A DNA stretch of 15,565 nt, taken from Temnopleurus reevesii. Its lineage: Eukaryota; Echinodermata; Echinoidea; Temnopleuroida; Temnopleuridae. The notes below the pieces were generated by a model that did not search any database, was not told the origin of the DNA, and worked only from the letters and a program-made list of their open reading frames with translations. The position numbers and the translations under genes were made by a program. Below, piece after piece: positions 7,767-15,385 of the stretch. How positions within the stretch are numbered: the first letter of the stretch is position 1; every line of letters starts with the position of its first letter. Location of the stretch: assembly GCA_036244855.1 (NCBI GenBank), contig BQKZ01012828.1, forward strand, positions 1 through 15,565, written 5' to 3'.

Positions 7767-8004
7767 CGGATACTACGATCTGTGCTATCTTGACGACGAG
7801 AACAGCAGCCGAAAGTTCAAGTCGCGGAATTGTCATCTTTTTCAGTGGACAGAGCCTAGTTTTACCGATGATGAACGAACGGCTTACTCTATCCCCATCG
7901 CTAGTTCGCAGGTATGCACAGGCGGCATACGCTCTCTCCGACGCATCGCTGAAGACATATAGCTCGTATGTACTGGGTCTATGAAGGCGTGTGATTTTAC
8001 ACAT
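7753..8004 (-). pseudogene. BEL/Pao RNase H fragment
   Basis: The frame contains ELYVFSDASERAYAACAYLR, with the first RNase H Asp at residue 20, and MTIPRLELSAAVL, with the Glu at residue 63. This arrangement is typical of Pao elements, where RNase H follows the reverse transcriptase. The domain is cut after VLVVKIAQIVVSDD and fused, out of frame, to the integrase start. An identical copy lies at 11308-11559. Confidence 0.8.
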
Positions 8005-8132
8005 CTCTTGATGCGAGCTGTTGCTAACTTTAGTAGGTCAGCCGTCCATTTTTCCTAGCATTGCCTTTCCTTGTCGTTGATATGCTCGTCCCACCTGCGA
8101 CCCTGTGTGCAAATATCTTGAAGCAGGATCTC
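7985..8132 (-). pseudogene. BEL/Pao reverse-transcriptase end, cut at an N
   Basis: On the minus strand this encodes the link between reverse transcriptase and RNase H ([19 protein letters not shown] and, after a TAG, EKWTADLLKLATARIKRC). A frameshift separates it from the RNase H frame. The sequence stops at the N at 8133. Its natural continuation is found after 11686. Confidence 0.7.
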
Positions 8133-8133
8133 N
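8133..8133. other. Assembly gap (single N)
   Basis: A single undetermined base where BEL/Pao sequence jumps abruptly from the reverse-transcriptase end to the integrase interior. It marks a contig join and not a natural junction. Confidence 0.9.
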
Positions 8134-8336
8134 ATGATCTGCTTTCCTGTCGTTGCATTCCGCCTGCGACACTGGAGACACTGGCTGATTATCCTATGAA
8201 CGGTAGCTCCCCCTTTCATAACCCAGAAACGGTCACGTAGAGCCGTCCATGTTGCGCCCGATCCTGAATGACAGACTTCTCTGTGATAATGTTCAATGAG
8301 CAGTCTGGTGATGTGACGATCACTAGGCACGATCAC
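8134..8336 (-). pseudogene. BEL/Pao integrase zinc-binding part, diverged copy
   Basis: This is homologous to the first 65 or so residues of the integrase at 7221-7766, with the H2C2 motif retained (HYHREVCH, CLQC). It differs at several residues (for example CHSGSG for GHSVLG). It is cut at its C-terminal side by the N at 8133. Confidence 0.75.
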
Positions 8337-8342
8337 CGGATA

Positions 8343-8573
8343 CTACAATCTGTGCAACAGTATCTTGACGACGAGAACAGCAGCCGAAAGTTCAAGTCGC
8401 GGAATTGTCATCTTTTTCAGTGGACAGAGCCTAGTTTTACCAATGATGAACAAACCGCTTACTCTGTCCCCATTGCTAGTTTGCAGGTAGGCACAGGCGG
8501 CATACGTTCTTTCCGACGCATCACCAAAGACATGCAGCTTGTATGCTGGGTCTATGAAGTCGTGTGGCTTCAC
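8343..8573 (-). pseudogene. BEL/Pao RNase H fragment, diverged copy
   Basis: It carries LHVFGDASERTYAACAYLQ and MTIPRLELSAAVL, as in the copy at 7753-8004, with scattered substitutions. It is fused to the integrase start at the same place as that copy (after VLVVKI), with only a three-base length difference. The internal deletion is therefore shared and older than the divergence of the two copies. Confidence 0.75.
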
Positions 8574-8740
8574 ACATCTCTCGATGCGAGCTGTTGCTAA
8601 CTTTGGTAGGTCAGCCGTCCATTCTTCCCAGCATTGCCTTTCCTCGTTGTTGATCTGCTATCCCCACCTGCAACCCTGTGCCCAAATATCTTGAAGCAGG
8701 ATCTTAGCATTCACAGTAAACGGAGAAATGAATCCCGGGG
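8574..8740 (-). pseudogene. BEL/Pao reverse-transcriptase end, diverged copy
   Basis: This is homologous to 7985-8132 and 11560-11730. It ends at about 8740, where Ty3/gypsy integrase sequence begins. The same Pao region occurs again at 9045-9215 on the other side of the gypsy fragment. Confidence 0.65.
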
Positions 8741-9046
8741 CACATTAATGACATGATAGGCTGTCATTTCTGGTAGGGCTTGGACTTCTGGGAATTTAGA
8801 GTAGTAGTCCACAGTTCGCAAGTAATTATTCCCATCGAGGTGAAATATATCAATACCTAATTTTGACCACGGCCTGTCCGGCGTCTCGTGTGGTATGAGT
8901 GGCTCAGATTGTTGTTTGTTTCGTGTGGATTGGCAAATTGTGCATCGTGCAACTCTATCTCCGATTTGAGAATTCATACCTGGTCAAAAGAAAATGTTCC
9001 TGGCTCTCCTTTTTAGCTTAACTACACCTATGTGAGATTCATGTGT
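8741..9046 (-). pseudogene. Ty3/gypsy integrase fragment nested in Pao
   Basis: The frame shows the H2C2 zinc-binding domain (HESHIGVVKLKRRAR, then CTICQ), a block with PGMNSQIGDRV, and the integrase core start (PWSKLGIDIFHLDG with the first catalytic Asp, then VDYYSKFPEV). A TGA at 8984-8986 replaces the Trp usual before PGM. The second and third catalytic residues are absent because the fragment ends near 8745. Both flanks are Pao. The endpoints are not at LTRs, so this is a patch from recombination or a template switch and not an intact insertion. Confidence 0.8.
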
Positions 9047-9300
9047 GGCTTCTCACATCTCTAGATGCAAGCTGTCGCTAACTTTGGTAGGTCAGCCGTT
9101 CATTCTTCCCAGCATTGCCTTTCCTCATCGTTGATCTGCTTGTTTCCATTCCACAACCCTGTGTGCAAATATCTTGAAGCAGGATCTTGGCATTCACAGT
9201 AAACGGAGCAACGAAACCCAGCAGATCATAAAGAGAACTTGTTGCAGATAGTAGTCCTCTTTGTGTGATTGGAACCTGCCTGATGGAATTCAAACTGGTC
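9047..9300 (-). pseudogene. BEL/Pao reverse-transcriptase C-terminal fragment
   Basis: It contains [15 protein letters not shown] and [16 protein letters not shown], the conserved end of the Pao reverse transcriptase. From about 9180 to 9300 it is almost identical to 11681-11799; below 9180 it is more diverged. The usual YDPLGF reads YDLLGF here. Confidence 0.8.
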
Positions 9301-9355
9301 TAACTCCGTGTACTACTGTACACCGAGTGTCGTTGGATGGGAAGGTGGTCGAGGA

Positions 9356-9724
9356 CTACTGTCGCTGCTCCTTATCCAGATGGTAATTAATGTCAATGAG
9401 TAGTTCATCAATGGCTATTAGAAGCGCTTTAGAGGCTTTCTCAGCTGTATTGTGTGCCATGTGGCATGGGCATCCTTCGACATAACGTTCAGAATGTTCC
9501 TTCTGTATAAAGGCCGCAACACCTTTGTGTCTACCTAGCATTACAGATGCATTGTCTGCAACAAAGTTTATGCAGTTGCTCCATGGAATCTTTTCCTTTG
9601 ACAATTCTGTATTGAGAAGCTTGAATACATTTTCCCCTGTTGAAGCACCATCTGTAAGTGCAGGCAAGCTCAACAATGCCTGAACAATTTTTTCTTTCGT
9701 TTCACCAAAATAGTTACGTAGCAC
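9356..9724 (-). pseudogene. hAT-type transposase fragment, copy 1
   Basis: The 122-codon frame has FVADNASVMLGRHKGVAAF (Asp at residue 57) and CPCHMAHN at residues 85-92. These are conserved blocks in the catalytic region of BED/DUF4371-type hAT transposases. No BED finger, C-terminal dimerisation domain or terminal repeats are present. Pao lies on one side and a non-LTR endonuclease on the other. It differs from the copy at 11864-12232 at seven residues, all after residue 79. Confidence 0.75.
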
Positions 9725-9734
9725 AGGATATTAT

Positions 9735-10083
9735 GACCTACTGTAGTATCATAATGTCTTTCTGATATGGGAGATGAACTTGTAAACATATGATTTCTAG
9801 TGTACTATCTCCATACTTTAATCGCCTCGTATATCTCTACTTAATATTAGATATATAGATTGCAACACCACCTCCTGAGCGAATTCTATCGTTACATTCT
9901 ACATTGAAATCTTTTATCAAGATTTCTGCAACCGATATTGTTTTGTCACAAAAAGTTTCCAAATACATAAGAAATTTATATCTTTTTTTTTTGCATCTGG
10001 ACAAGGTGGCGCAGGTGATCCATTTTATTTACAAGACCTCTTATATTCAATGCAATAAATACAAGTCCTTTCTTAAAGCCCAA
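9735..10083 (-). pseudogene. Non-LTR retrotransposon endonuclease fragment, copy 1
   Basis: On the minus strand this reads FIALNIRGLVNKMDHLRHL, then ends in one frame because of a run of ten T at 9981-9992. The rest (GGGVAIYIS near 9860-9880, LEIICLQVHLPYQK near 9760-9800) lies in other frames. These are the N-terminal blocks of the apurinic-type endonuclease of CR1/L2 ORF2. It is nearly identical to 12245-12586, where the T run is one shorter and the frame is longer. Confidence 0.75.
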
Positions 10084-10092
10084 GTATAGTTT

Positions 10093-10093
10093 N
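10093..10093. other. Assembly gap (single N)
   Basis: A single N separates the end of the middle contig from the start of the repeated 1593-bp block. The sequence just before it (gcccaagtatagttt) leaves the homology with the region after 12586. Confidence 0.9.
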
Positions 10094-10648
10094 ATCTCTG
10101 TTAGGAGGGATTTGTGAGATGTTTGGTACTGTAGCAACAGTGCTAGCCTCCTGTAATGGCACATCTGTCAACTTGGCCAAACTAGAAAAGGCCTCCACGT
10201 TAACATCTACTTCAGCAAAAGCCTGGTTATGGCATGAGCATGGATCGCTCAAAGTCGAATGCTGGTAATAACACATACAACGGTGGCAGGCCGCCCAGAC
10301 CTCTTCAGAACAATTGAAATGTTCACATGTATTGACAATATGGGGAGGCTTACCAGCAGGAGGGATAGCTGTAGTTGGTTATTAATATCCCATTCCCATT
10401 ATTAGTTTATAAAATGTGATGCCCTAAGAGCGGAAGAACATCATACAAATTTTGACCTCCAGTGATTTGATTCTTCATTGTGATATAAAAATGAGTGATT
10501 ACCAAGACACTTTGAAGGGACCTCTGTATTGAGGATAGAGTCACTTCGAGAGGCTGCCCATAATTCTACGGATTGATCTGAAGATCCTCTTCCAGACGCC
10601 TCATATGTGGCTCGCTCCCGGTGGATTGAACTCCCACTCCATGATCAG

Positions 10649-10775
10649 GGGCCTGTAACATAAAAGATGCAATTAAACTTACAATAAATATTTATCGTAA
10701 GTCTATGGCAAAATGTGTACCAAAGAGATGCAATTAATTGCAAGATTAATTGCATCTCTTTTATGTTACAGGCCC
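10649..10775. mobile_element. Palindromic MITE, second appearance
   Basis: Identical to 7094-7220, with the same arms and the same insertion point in the Pao integrase. It is part of the exact repeat and probably the same physical locus. Confidence 0.7.
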
Positions 10776-11321
10776 GTTGTCCGACAAGAACTTTGCGATC
10801 TTCCATTGGTTCAGAGCCGTAATACTCTCCCGCAGTTCCTGCTCGGCATCCTTGAAATTTGTCCCATTGTCGCTTAGCATCCCCCTTGGGCGACCCCTCC
10901 GGCTGACAAACCTCCTGAGTGCGTTTATGAACGAGTCCGTGTCCAAGGAGTGCGCAACTTCGATATGGACGGCCCTCGTAGCGAGACATGTGAAAACACA
11001 GCCATAACTTTTCACGCCACTTCTTCCTTGCTTGACGTGGAATGATCTGAAGAAGTCCATTCCAGAGTTATGAAACGGAGGCGTTTCAGGCTTTACCCTC
11101 TCTTTTGGGAAATTGGCTAAAATCTGCTTTCCTGTTGTTGCATTCCGCCTGCAACACTGGAGACACTGGCCGATTATTCTACGAACGGTAGCTCCCCCTT
11201 TCATAACCCAGATTCGGTCACGCACAGCCGTCCACGTCGCACCCAGTACCGAATGGCCGACTTCTCTGTGATAATGTTCGATGAGCCGCCTGGTGATGTG
11301 ATGATCACTAGGCAGGATCAT
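10776..11321 (-). pseudogene. BEL/Pao integrase fragment, second appearance
   Basis: Sequence and features are the same as at 7221-7766: zinc-binding CLQC, two catalytic Asp residues (89 and 151), and truncation by the MITE before the third acidic residue. Confidence 0.85.
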
Positions 11322-11559
11322 CGGATACTACGATCTGTGCTATCTTGACGACGAGAACAGCAGCCGAAAGTTCAAGTCGCGGAATTGTCATCTTTTTCAG
11401 TGGACAGAGCCTAGTTTTACCGATGATGAACGAACGGCTTACTCTATCCCCATCGCTAGTTCGCAGGTATGCACAGGCGGCATACGCTCTCTCCGACGCA
11501 TCGCTGAAGACATATAGCTCGTATGTACTGGGTCTATGAAGGCGTGTGATTTTACACAT
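11308..11559 (-). pseudogene. BEL/Pao RNase H fragment, second appearance
   Basis: Identical to 7753-8004, with the RNase H Asp and Glu motifs and the same out-of-frame fusion to the integrase. Confidence 0.8.
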
Positions 11560-11800
11560 CTCTTGATGCGAGCTGTTGCTAACTTTAGTAGGTCAGCCGT
11601 CCATTTTTCCTAGCATTGCCTTTCCTTGTCGTTGATATGCTCGTCCCACCTGCGACCCTGTGTGCAAATATCTTGAAGCAGGATCTTGGCATTCACAGTA
11701 AACGGAGCAACGAAACCCAGCGGATCATAAAGAGAACTTGTTGCAGATAGTAGTCCTCTTTGTGTGATTGGAACCTGCCTGATGGAATTCAAACTGGTCT
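11560..11800 (-). pseudogene. BEL/Pao reverse-transcriptase C-terminal fragment
   Basis: This shows the continuation missing from the first block. The 60-codon frame starting at 11792 has [19 protein letters not shown] and [19 protein letters not shown], then a TAG where a Trp codon (TGG) is usual, then EKWTADLL. The reverse-transcriptase catalytic YxDD region is absent. It joins hAT-derived sequence just above 11860. The short linker at 11800-11862 differs from the middle contig by a small insertion (tcgagatcg). Confidence 0.8.
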
Positions 11801-11863
11801 AACTCCGTGTACTACTGTACACCGAGTGTCGTTGGATGGGAAGGTGGTCGAGGTCGAGATCGA

Positions 11864-12232
11864 CTACCGTCGCTGCTCCTTATCCAGATCGTAATTAATG
11901 TCAATGAGTAGTTTATCAATGGCTATTAGAAGCGCTTTCGAGGCTTTCTTAGCTGTATTGTGCGCCATGTGGCATGGGCATTCTACGACATAACATTCAG
12001 AATGTTCCTTCTGTATAAAGGCCGCAACACCTTTGTGTCTACCTAGCATTACAGATGCATTGTCTGCAACAAAGTTTATGCAGTTGCTCCATGGAATCTT
12101 TTCCTTTGACAATTCTGTATTGAGAAGCTTGAATACATTTTCCCCTGTTGAAGCACCATCTGTAAGTGCAGGCAAGCTCAACAATGCCTGAACAATTTTT
12201 TCTTTCGTTTCACCAAAATAGTTACGTAGCAC
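11864..12232 (-). pseudogene. hAT-type transposase fragment, copy 2
   Basis: It has the same 122-codon fragment and junctions as 9356-9724. The conserved ADNASVMLG and CPCHMAHN blocks are kept. The C-terminal third differs at seven residues, for example a Gly before CPC replaced by Glu. Sharing both junctions means the mosaic formed before the two versions split, as expected for alleles or a segmental duplication. Confidence 0.75.
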
Positions 12233-12242
12233 AGGATATTAT

Positions 12243-12600
12243 GACCTACTGTAGTATCATAATGTCTTTCTGATATGGGAGATGAACTTGTAAACATATG
12301 ATTTCTAGTGTACTATCTCCATACTTTAATCGCCTCGTATATCTCTACTTAATATTAGATATATAGATTGCAACACCACCTCCTGAGCGAATTCTATCGT
12401 TACATTCTACATTGAAATCTTTTATCAAGATTTCTGCAACCGATATTGTTTTGTCACAAAAAGTTTCCAAATACATAAGAAATTTATATCTTTTTTTTTG
12501 CATCTGGACAAGGTGGCGCAGGTGATCCATTCTATTTACAAGACCTCTTATATTCAATGCAATAAATACAAGTCCTTTCTTAAATCATGGGGGCTTCCCT
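12243..12600 (-). pseudogene. CR1/L2-type ORF2 endonuclease, N-terminal part
   Basis: The frame at 12345-12557 begins MNIRGLVNRMDHLRHL and ends SGGGVAIYIS; upstream codons extend it to about 12590 (GLVFIAL). After a stop near 12345 further blocks (GDSTLEIICLQVHLPYQK) follow to about 12245. The order matches the apurinic-type endonuclease that starts ORF2 of CR1/L2-like elements and nicks target DNA. The remaining endonuclease and the whole reverse transcriptase are missing, cut where hAT sequence begins. It follows the ORF1-like remnants at 12585-14233 on the same strand. Confidence 0.75.
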
Positions 12601-12773
12601 TCTGATAAATGGATTCCAACATTTCCAGGTTGACTAAGAGTTTTCTCTAAAATTGAGTCAAATTCGTGATTGAGTTTATTCTCTATGATAAAATCAGAGT
12701 CATGCACCTTACATGCCTCATATATGACTGGTACCTTAGGGACATCATTAACACTTTCAGGACGATAGAACAT
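12585..12773 (-). pseudogene. Linker coding remnant before the endonuclease
   Basis: A 62-codon acidic frame (includes HDSDFIIENKLNHEFDSILE) ends in a stop just before the endonuclease start in a neighbouring frame. By position it is the ORF1 end or the ORF2 leader of the non-LTR element. I recognise no domain in it. Confidence 0.4.
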
Positions 12774-13150
12774 GTTTTGTGTTTTGGTCCAATAACTTTT
12801 GATGTAGTGGTCTAAAAAATATACCTGATGTATGAGCAGAAAGAGAAAAAAATTCTACACTATATCTGGCCATTTTCATTCCATCACCATTTGTCGCTGG
12901 ATGCAGATAATTTTTTTTAATGAAAATAATCACTAAAATGGTCAAAAATCCTTAAATTGGAAATGCAGAAATCATTTGAAAATAACCATTTTCCACGCAA
13001 ATTGGCAACTTTTAACTTTTTAACTCACTTTTCGATAGAGAAAATTCCATATGGCAACATAATTCTTAATTGAAACATTCTAAAAACAGAATTTAGAATT
13101 TTAGTGTTGCCAATTTAGGAAAGGAATAGTGATTGAATTTGTTGTAAAAT
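12774..13150. other. AT-rich interruption with an inverted repeat
   Basis: No coding sequence is recognised. Perfect 11-base arms aaattggcaac (12999-13009) and gttgccaattt (13106-13116) enclose about 96 bases and could be a tiny MITE. It lies inside the non-LTR element between the zinc-knuckle part and the ORF2 part, consistent with a later insertion. No target duplication is clear. Confidence 0.4.
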
Positions 13151-13638
13151 ATTTCCTGTCCTGAATGGGTTAAATGGTAATATGCAAAATAAACAAAGGG
13201 TGCATTTACAATCCTCATTTTGATTTTTGTCATCAGGGAAAAATACAGAGTCATTGTTATCAAGATTTTGTTCCTTCTCAACAGCTACAGTGTCACTATT
13301 TGGTCTCTGGACGGTGTTTTTCTCACGATCGGCTAGATCTTTGTTGCCAGAATATTAATACGAATATGGGATTGGACAAAACTTTGCTTTGTGACCATAT
13401 TCATGGCATGTATGAAATTGTAGTTAGTCTGGATATCGGCAAGACTTGTAGTTTGGTTATATTCCCCACAGTGATAACATCCAGTGGATGTGTTTGCGGA
13501 GTTGTTTGCGTTTGTGCGAGGAGGCAGTAGGTCAATTTGGCGTTGTTGGGAGAAGTGATTGCGAGAGGATGGTCTGTGTTTCCCTGTGTTGTAATGGGGT
13601 CATGGGCAACAGTGTCATTAGATGGCGCTGTTCCTGTA
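13150..13638 (-). pseudogene. ORF1-like double CCHC zinc-knuckle region
   Basis: Just downstream of the MITE a frame gives basic, polar sequence (HRPSSRNHFSQQRQIDLLPP) leading into the first knuckle, CYHCGEYNQTT at about 13446-13479. Here the His is Gln and the last Cys is reached only by a one-base shift. The second knuckle, TCHEYGHKAKFC, occupies 13376-13411 in another frame, with its first Cys changed to His. An acidic tail follows to about 13150. CCHC knuckles bind nucleic acid and are common in ORF1 or gag proteins. Strand and order place this between the SGNH domain and the ORF2 endonuclease. Confidence 0.6.
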
Positions 13639-13760
13639 CAGTCGAACATTGTTATATAGAGCACTGATATAACAAGCTCTCGTTATAACAAGATAATTTA
13701 CCTGGTCCCATCTTTTTGTATTTTATTGTAATTTTGCACTAGTATAACGAGGTTAGACTG
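13639..13760 (-). mobile_element. Pogo/Tigger-like MITE, copy 2 (inverted)
   Basis: The 122-bp element starts cagtcgaacattgttata and ends gaggttagactg, imperfect inverted repeats of the same family as 5616-5790. TA flanks it (13637-13638 and 13761-13762). The interior word ctggtcccatctttttgta is the reverse complement of the matching part of copy 1, so this copy is inverted and about 50 bases shorter. It interrupts the ORF1-like gene between its SGNH and zinc-knuckle parts. Confidence 0.85.
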
Positions 13761-13762
13761 TA

Positions 13763-14233
13763 TAAGAAGGATGCGGGGGAATGGTATCGGCATCCTGTCT
13801 AGTAGGGGGTTGAGGGGATACAGATTGCGTGCCTTTCAGATGGGAGATGAGGTTCAATGCTAGAGCTCGAACTCCTTGGTCATTTATATGAATCCCATCT
13901 TGGCCGATATACAATGTTACATTTACGTTTGAGTTACCAATGAAATGCCAACCAGATGTTCTTAGGAGATCGTTGACCTGAGTTGCTGTTGTTCTGTCGG
14001 GAAAGATGGCGTATTGGCGTCGTTCGATCCCACCACTCAATGAGATATTACAGACAGTGGGACAGGACTGGAGTACATGTTAGGCTGTCGATTCTATTTT
14101 GGTGTTATTCGAAGCATCATTGTGATCGAGGTTATTTGCGACTATATGAAGAATAACCTCGCTTACTTTTGCCATTTTCACTGACTCTTCAGCGATGTCA
14201 TCGATGCCGAGTTGGTTGATGAGACGCCCTTCG
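13763..14233 (-). pseudogene. SGNH-hydrolase domain of a CR1/L2-type ORF1
   Basis: From 14233 downward one frame includes GIDDIAEESVKMAK and VILHIVANNLD (14125-14157, the block III position) and stops at 14080-14082. A second frame carries on from about 14075 with GGIERRQYAIFPDRT and ends with LYIGQDGIHINDQG, whose D-x-x-H at 13888-13899 is the SGNH catalytic Asp-His pair. An esterase-like SGNH domain in ORF1 is known in CR1/L2 clade elements. The first block with the nucleophilic Ser is missing. The usual Gly-x-Asn-Asp of block III reads Ala-Asn-Asn, so activity is lost twice over. A captured host SGNH gene is a less likely alternative. Confidence 0.65.
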
Positions 14234-15053
14234 CACAGAGACACATAACTAATCAAGGTTTATCAAGTAAATATAACAAGATTCCAAAATAGTTAGAATT
14301 GTGAGCTCACATTTAAGAGAACAACTATTTGGCCACAAATAAAGTAATTACTTAACGCTCCGCATTTTAAGTGTGCTGGAATAAGTTAAATGTCTGCGAC
14401 GGTCCCTGACCCGCATAGAAGTTTCTTACGTTATCGCTTGGTGCTCTCAGATGCTCTCGCGATACATGACGATCGTAGAAAGTCCAAGGTTGTCGAACGG
14501 TGGTCGCTTAGACTGGAGCTTACGACAACAAAGAACCATGGTGATCGTGTGACCTCGCCTATGTCTGGTGAACGCTACTGATGCAGATGGCATCATCCAT
14601 CACAGAACTCGTTCCCAGGTCTTTGGGGTCTCAGTAGATCAGATCCGGTTATGGGTATTCCTCTGGTCGACGTCCTTACTGACCAGGGTCAACGAAGAGT
14701 TATGTGGAAAAACCCAGATGTCTGACTGCAGTTAAAACAATACATGCCTCAATGGAATGTTCTACAAATGGTTATGAATCTAAAGCCTAATTAATTGCAG
14801 TAAATATAACTGGCTCTCGGCCTTCCTCGAACTGGTGCTCTTGCACAATAATATCAATATATTTGTTCTAAATTACACATATTCAATCACACTTGGATTA
14901 ATGTTTCATAACTAAATACATACATAAATGATGGCTTGTCATTTGATAACACAAGAGATTCCATTTCCTTTATGCAATATAACGCAATATGTCAATTACC
15001 CTTTTTCACCATTTTATGTGGAACAAAGAATAAAATTCAAAGACAAAATCTAC
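14234..15053. other. Unassigned sequence with no recognisable gene
   Basis: The part 14390-14720 is noticeably richer in GC than its surroundings and has a 63-codon plus-strand frame (14390-14581) of ordinary composition that resembles nothing I know. It may be the 5' region of the non-LTR element or another decayed insertion. From 14730 to 15050 the sequence is AT-rich and featureless, and would be intron if the exons at 15054-15385 are real. Confidence 0.5.
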
Positions 15054-15202
15054 CCTTTGTAGATATAAAGAATATGCCCCAGATTTAACTGTGAGGTAAT
15101 ACTCATGCAACCCTTTCAATGAAGTAAAAGCTGTCATTGGTTTGTGTACAGCTCTCTCTATGGGTGGTATTAGTGCCACGCCCGAATTTAAGACTTTCAA
15201 TT
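15054..15202 (-). CDS. Candidate host exon, unrecognised protein
   Basis: The acceptor is preceded by a good pyrimidine tract (ttttccctgtttccatg ... tttgtcaag), and the segment ends at AGG|GTAGAT. It is 149 bases: two leading bases and 49 open codons, ending in phase 0. The product has balanced, globular-protein composition, for example NSGVALIPPIERAVHKPMTA and LKGLHEYYLTVKSGAYSLYL. The two leading bases complete the single base left by the exon at 15255-15385, giving a Lys codon. There are no stops, frameshifts or transposon motifs. I cannot name the family. Confidence 0.5.
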
Positions 15203-15254
15203 CTTGACAAAGATAACATGGAAACAGGGAAAATCATACTAAAATATCACTTAC

Positions 15255-15385
15255 TTATATCTGAGCCATGTGGAGCTGTAGAGGTGCCTTCTCCTGCCCT
15301 GCCTTGCCCGGATTGATGACATAAGTATAGAATTACTTGCTGCACATCTCCCATCTCAAACTCACACCACCAGCTAAAATAGGTC
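15255..15385 (-). CDS. Candidate upstream host exon, unrecognised protein
   Basis: It ends at a near-consensus donor (ATATAA|GTAAGTGA) in the phase needed by the exon at 15054-15202, only about 50 bases downstream. The frame is open and includes MGDVQQVILYLCHQ and a Gly/Ser-rich part ending in HGSDI. The upstream boundary is uncertain: gtgcag|GACC is a weak acceptor at 15386, and the Met at 15352-15354 could be the start instead. The short intron is plausible but small for an AT-rich animal genome. Confidence 0.4.

Larger units (their letters stand above)
6539..8131. repeat. Exact 1593-bp repeat, first copy
   Basis: This appears identical, base for base as far as I compared, to 10094-11686 (offset 3555). 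The copy ends two bases before an N at 8133, and the partner starts immediately after an N at 10093. Identity including decayed retroelement sequence, with boundaries at the Ns, points to an uncollapsed assembly overlap and not a biological duplication. Confidence 0.95.
10094..11686. repeat. Exact 1593-bp repeat, second copy
   Basis: This is the same sequence as 6539-8131. It repeats the Cys-rich frame (10094-10390), the integrase C-terminal part (10505-10648), the palindromic MITE (10649-10775), the integrase (10776-11321), the RNase H (11308-11559) and the start of the reverse-transcriptase end. These should not be counted as extra copies until the assembly is checked. Confidence 0.95.

Noticed and set aside
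7790..7984. Plus-strand 64-codon frame (and its twin at 11345-11539)
   Set aside because: It is antisense to the RNase H fragment and shows no independent motif.
6539..11686. CRISPR array, tandem gene amplification or large biological duplication
   Set aside because: There are no short regularly spaced repeats. Exact identity bounded by Ns is better explained by assembly.
13174..13530. Plus-strand 118-codon frame
   Set aside because: It is antisense to the zinc-knuckle region, which has recognisable motifs on the minus strand.
13763..14233. Functional host GDSL/SGNH esterase
   Set aside because: The Ser block is missing, block III is altered, the frame is shifted, and zinc knuckles and an ORF2 endonuclease follow on the same strand.
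14390..14581. Plus-strand 63-codon frame as a gene
   Set aside because: Composition is reasonable but there is no motif, splice context or neighbour support; left as unassigned sequence.
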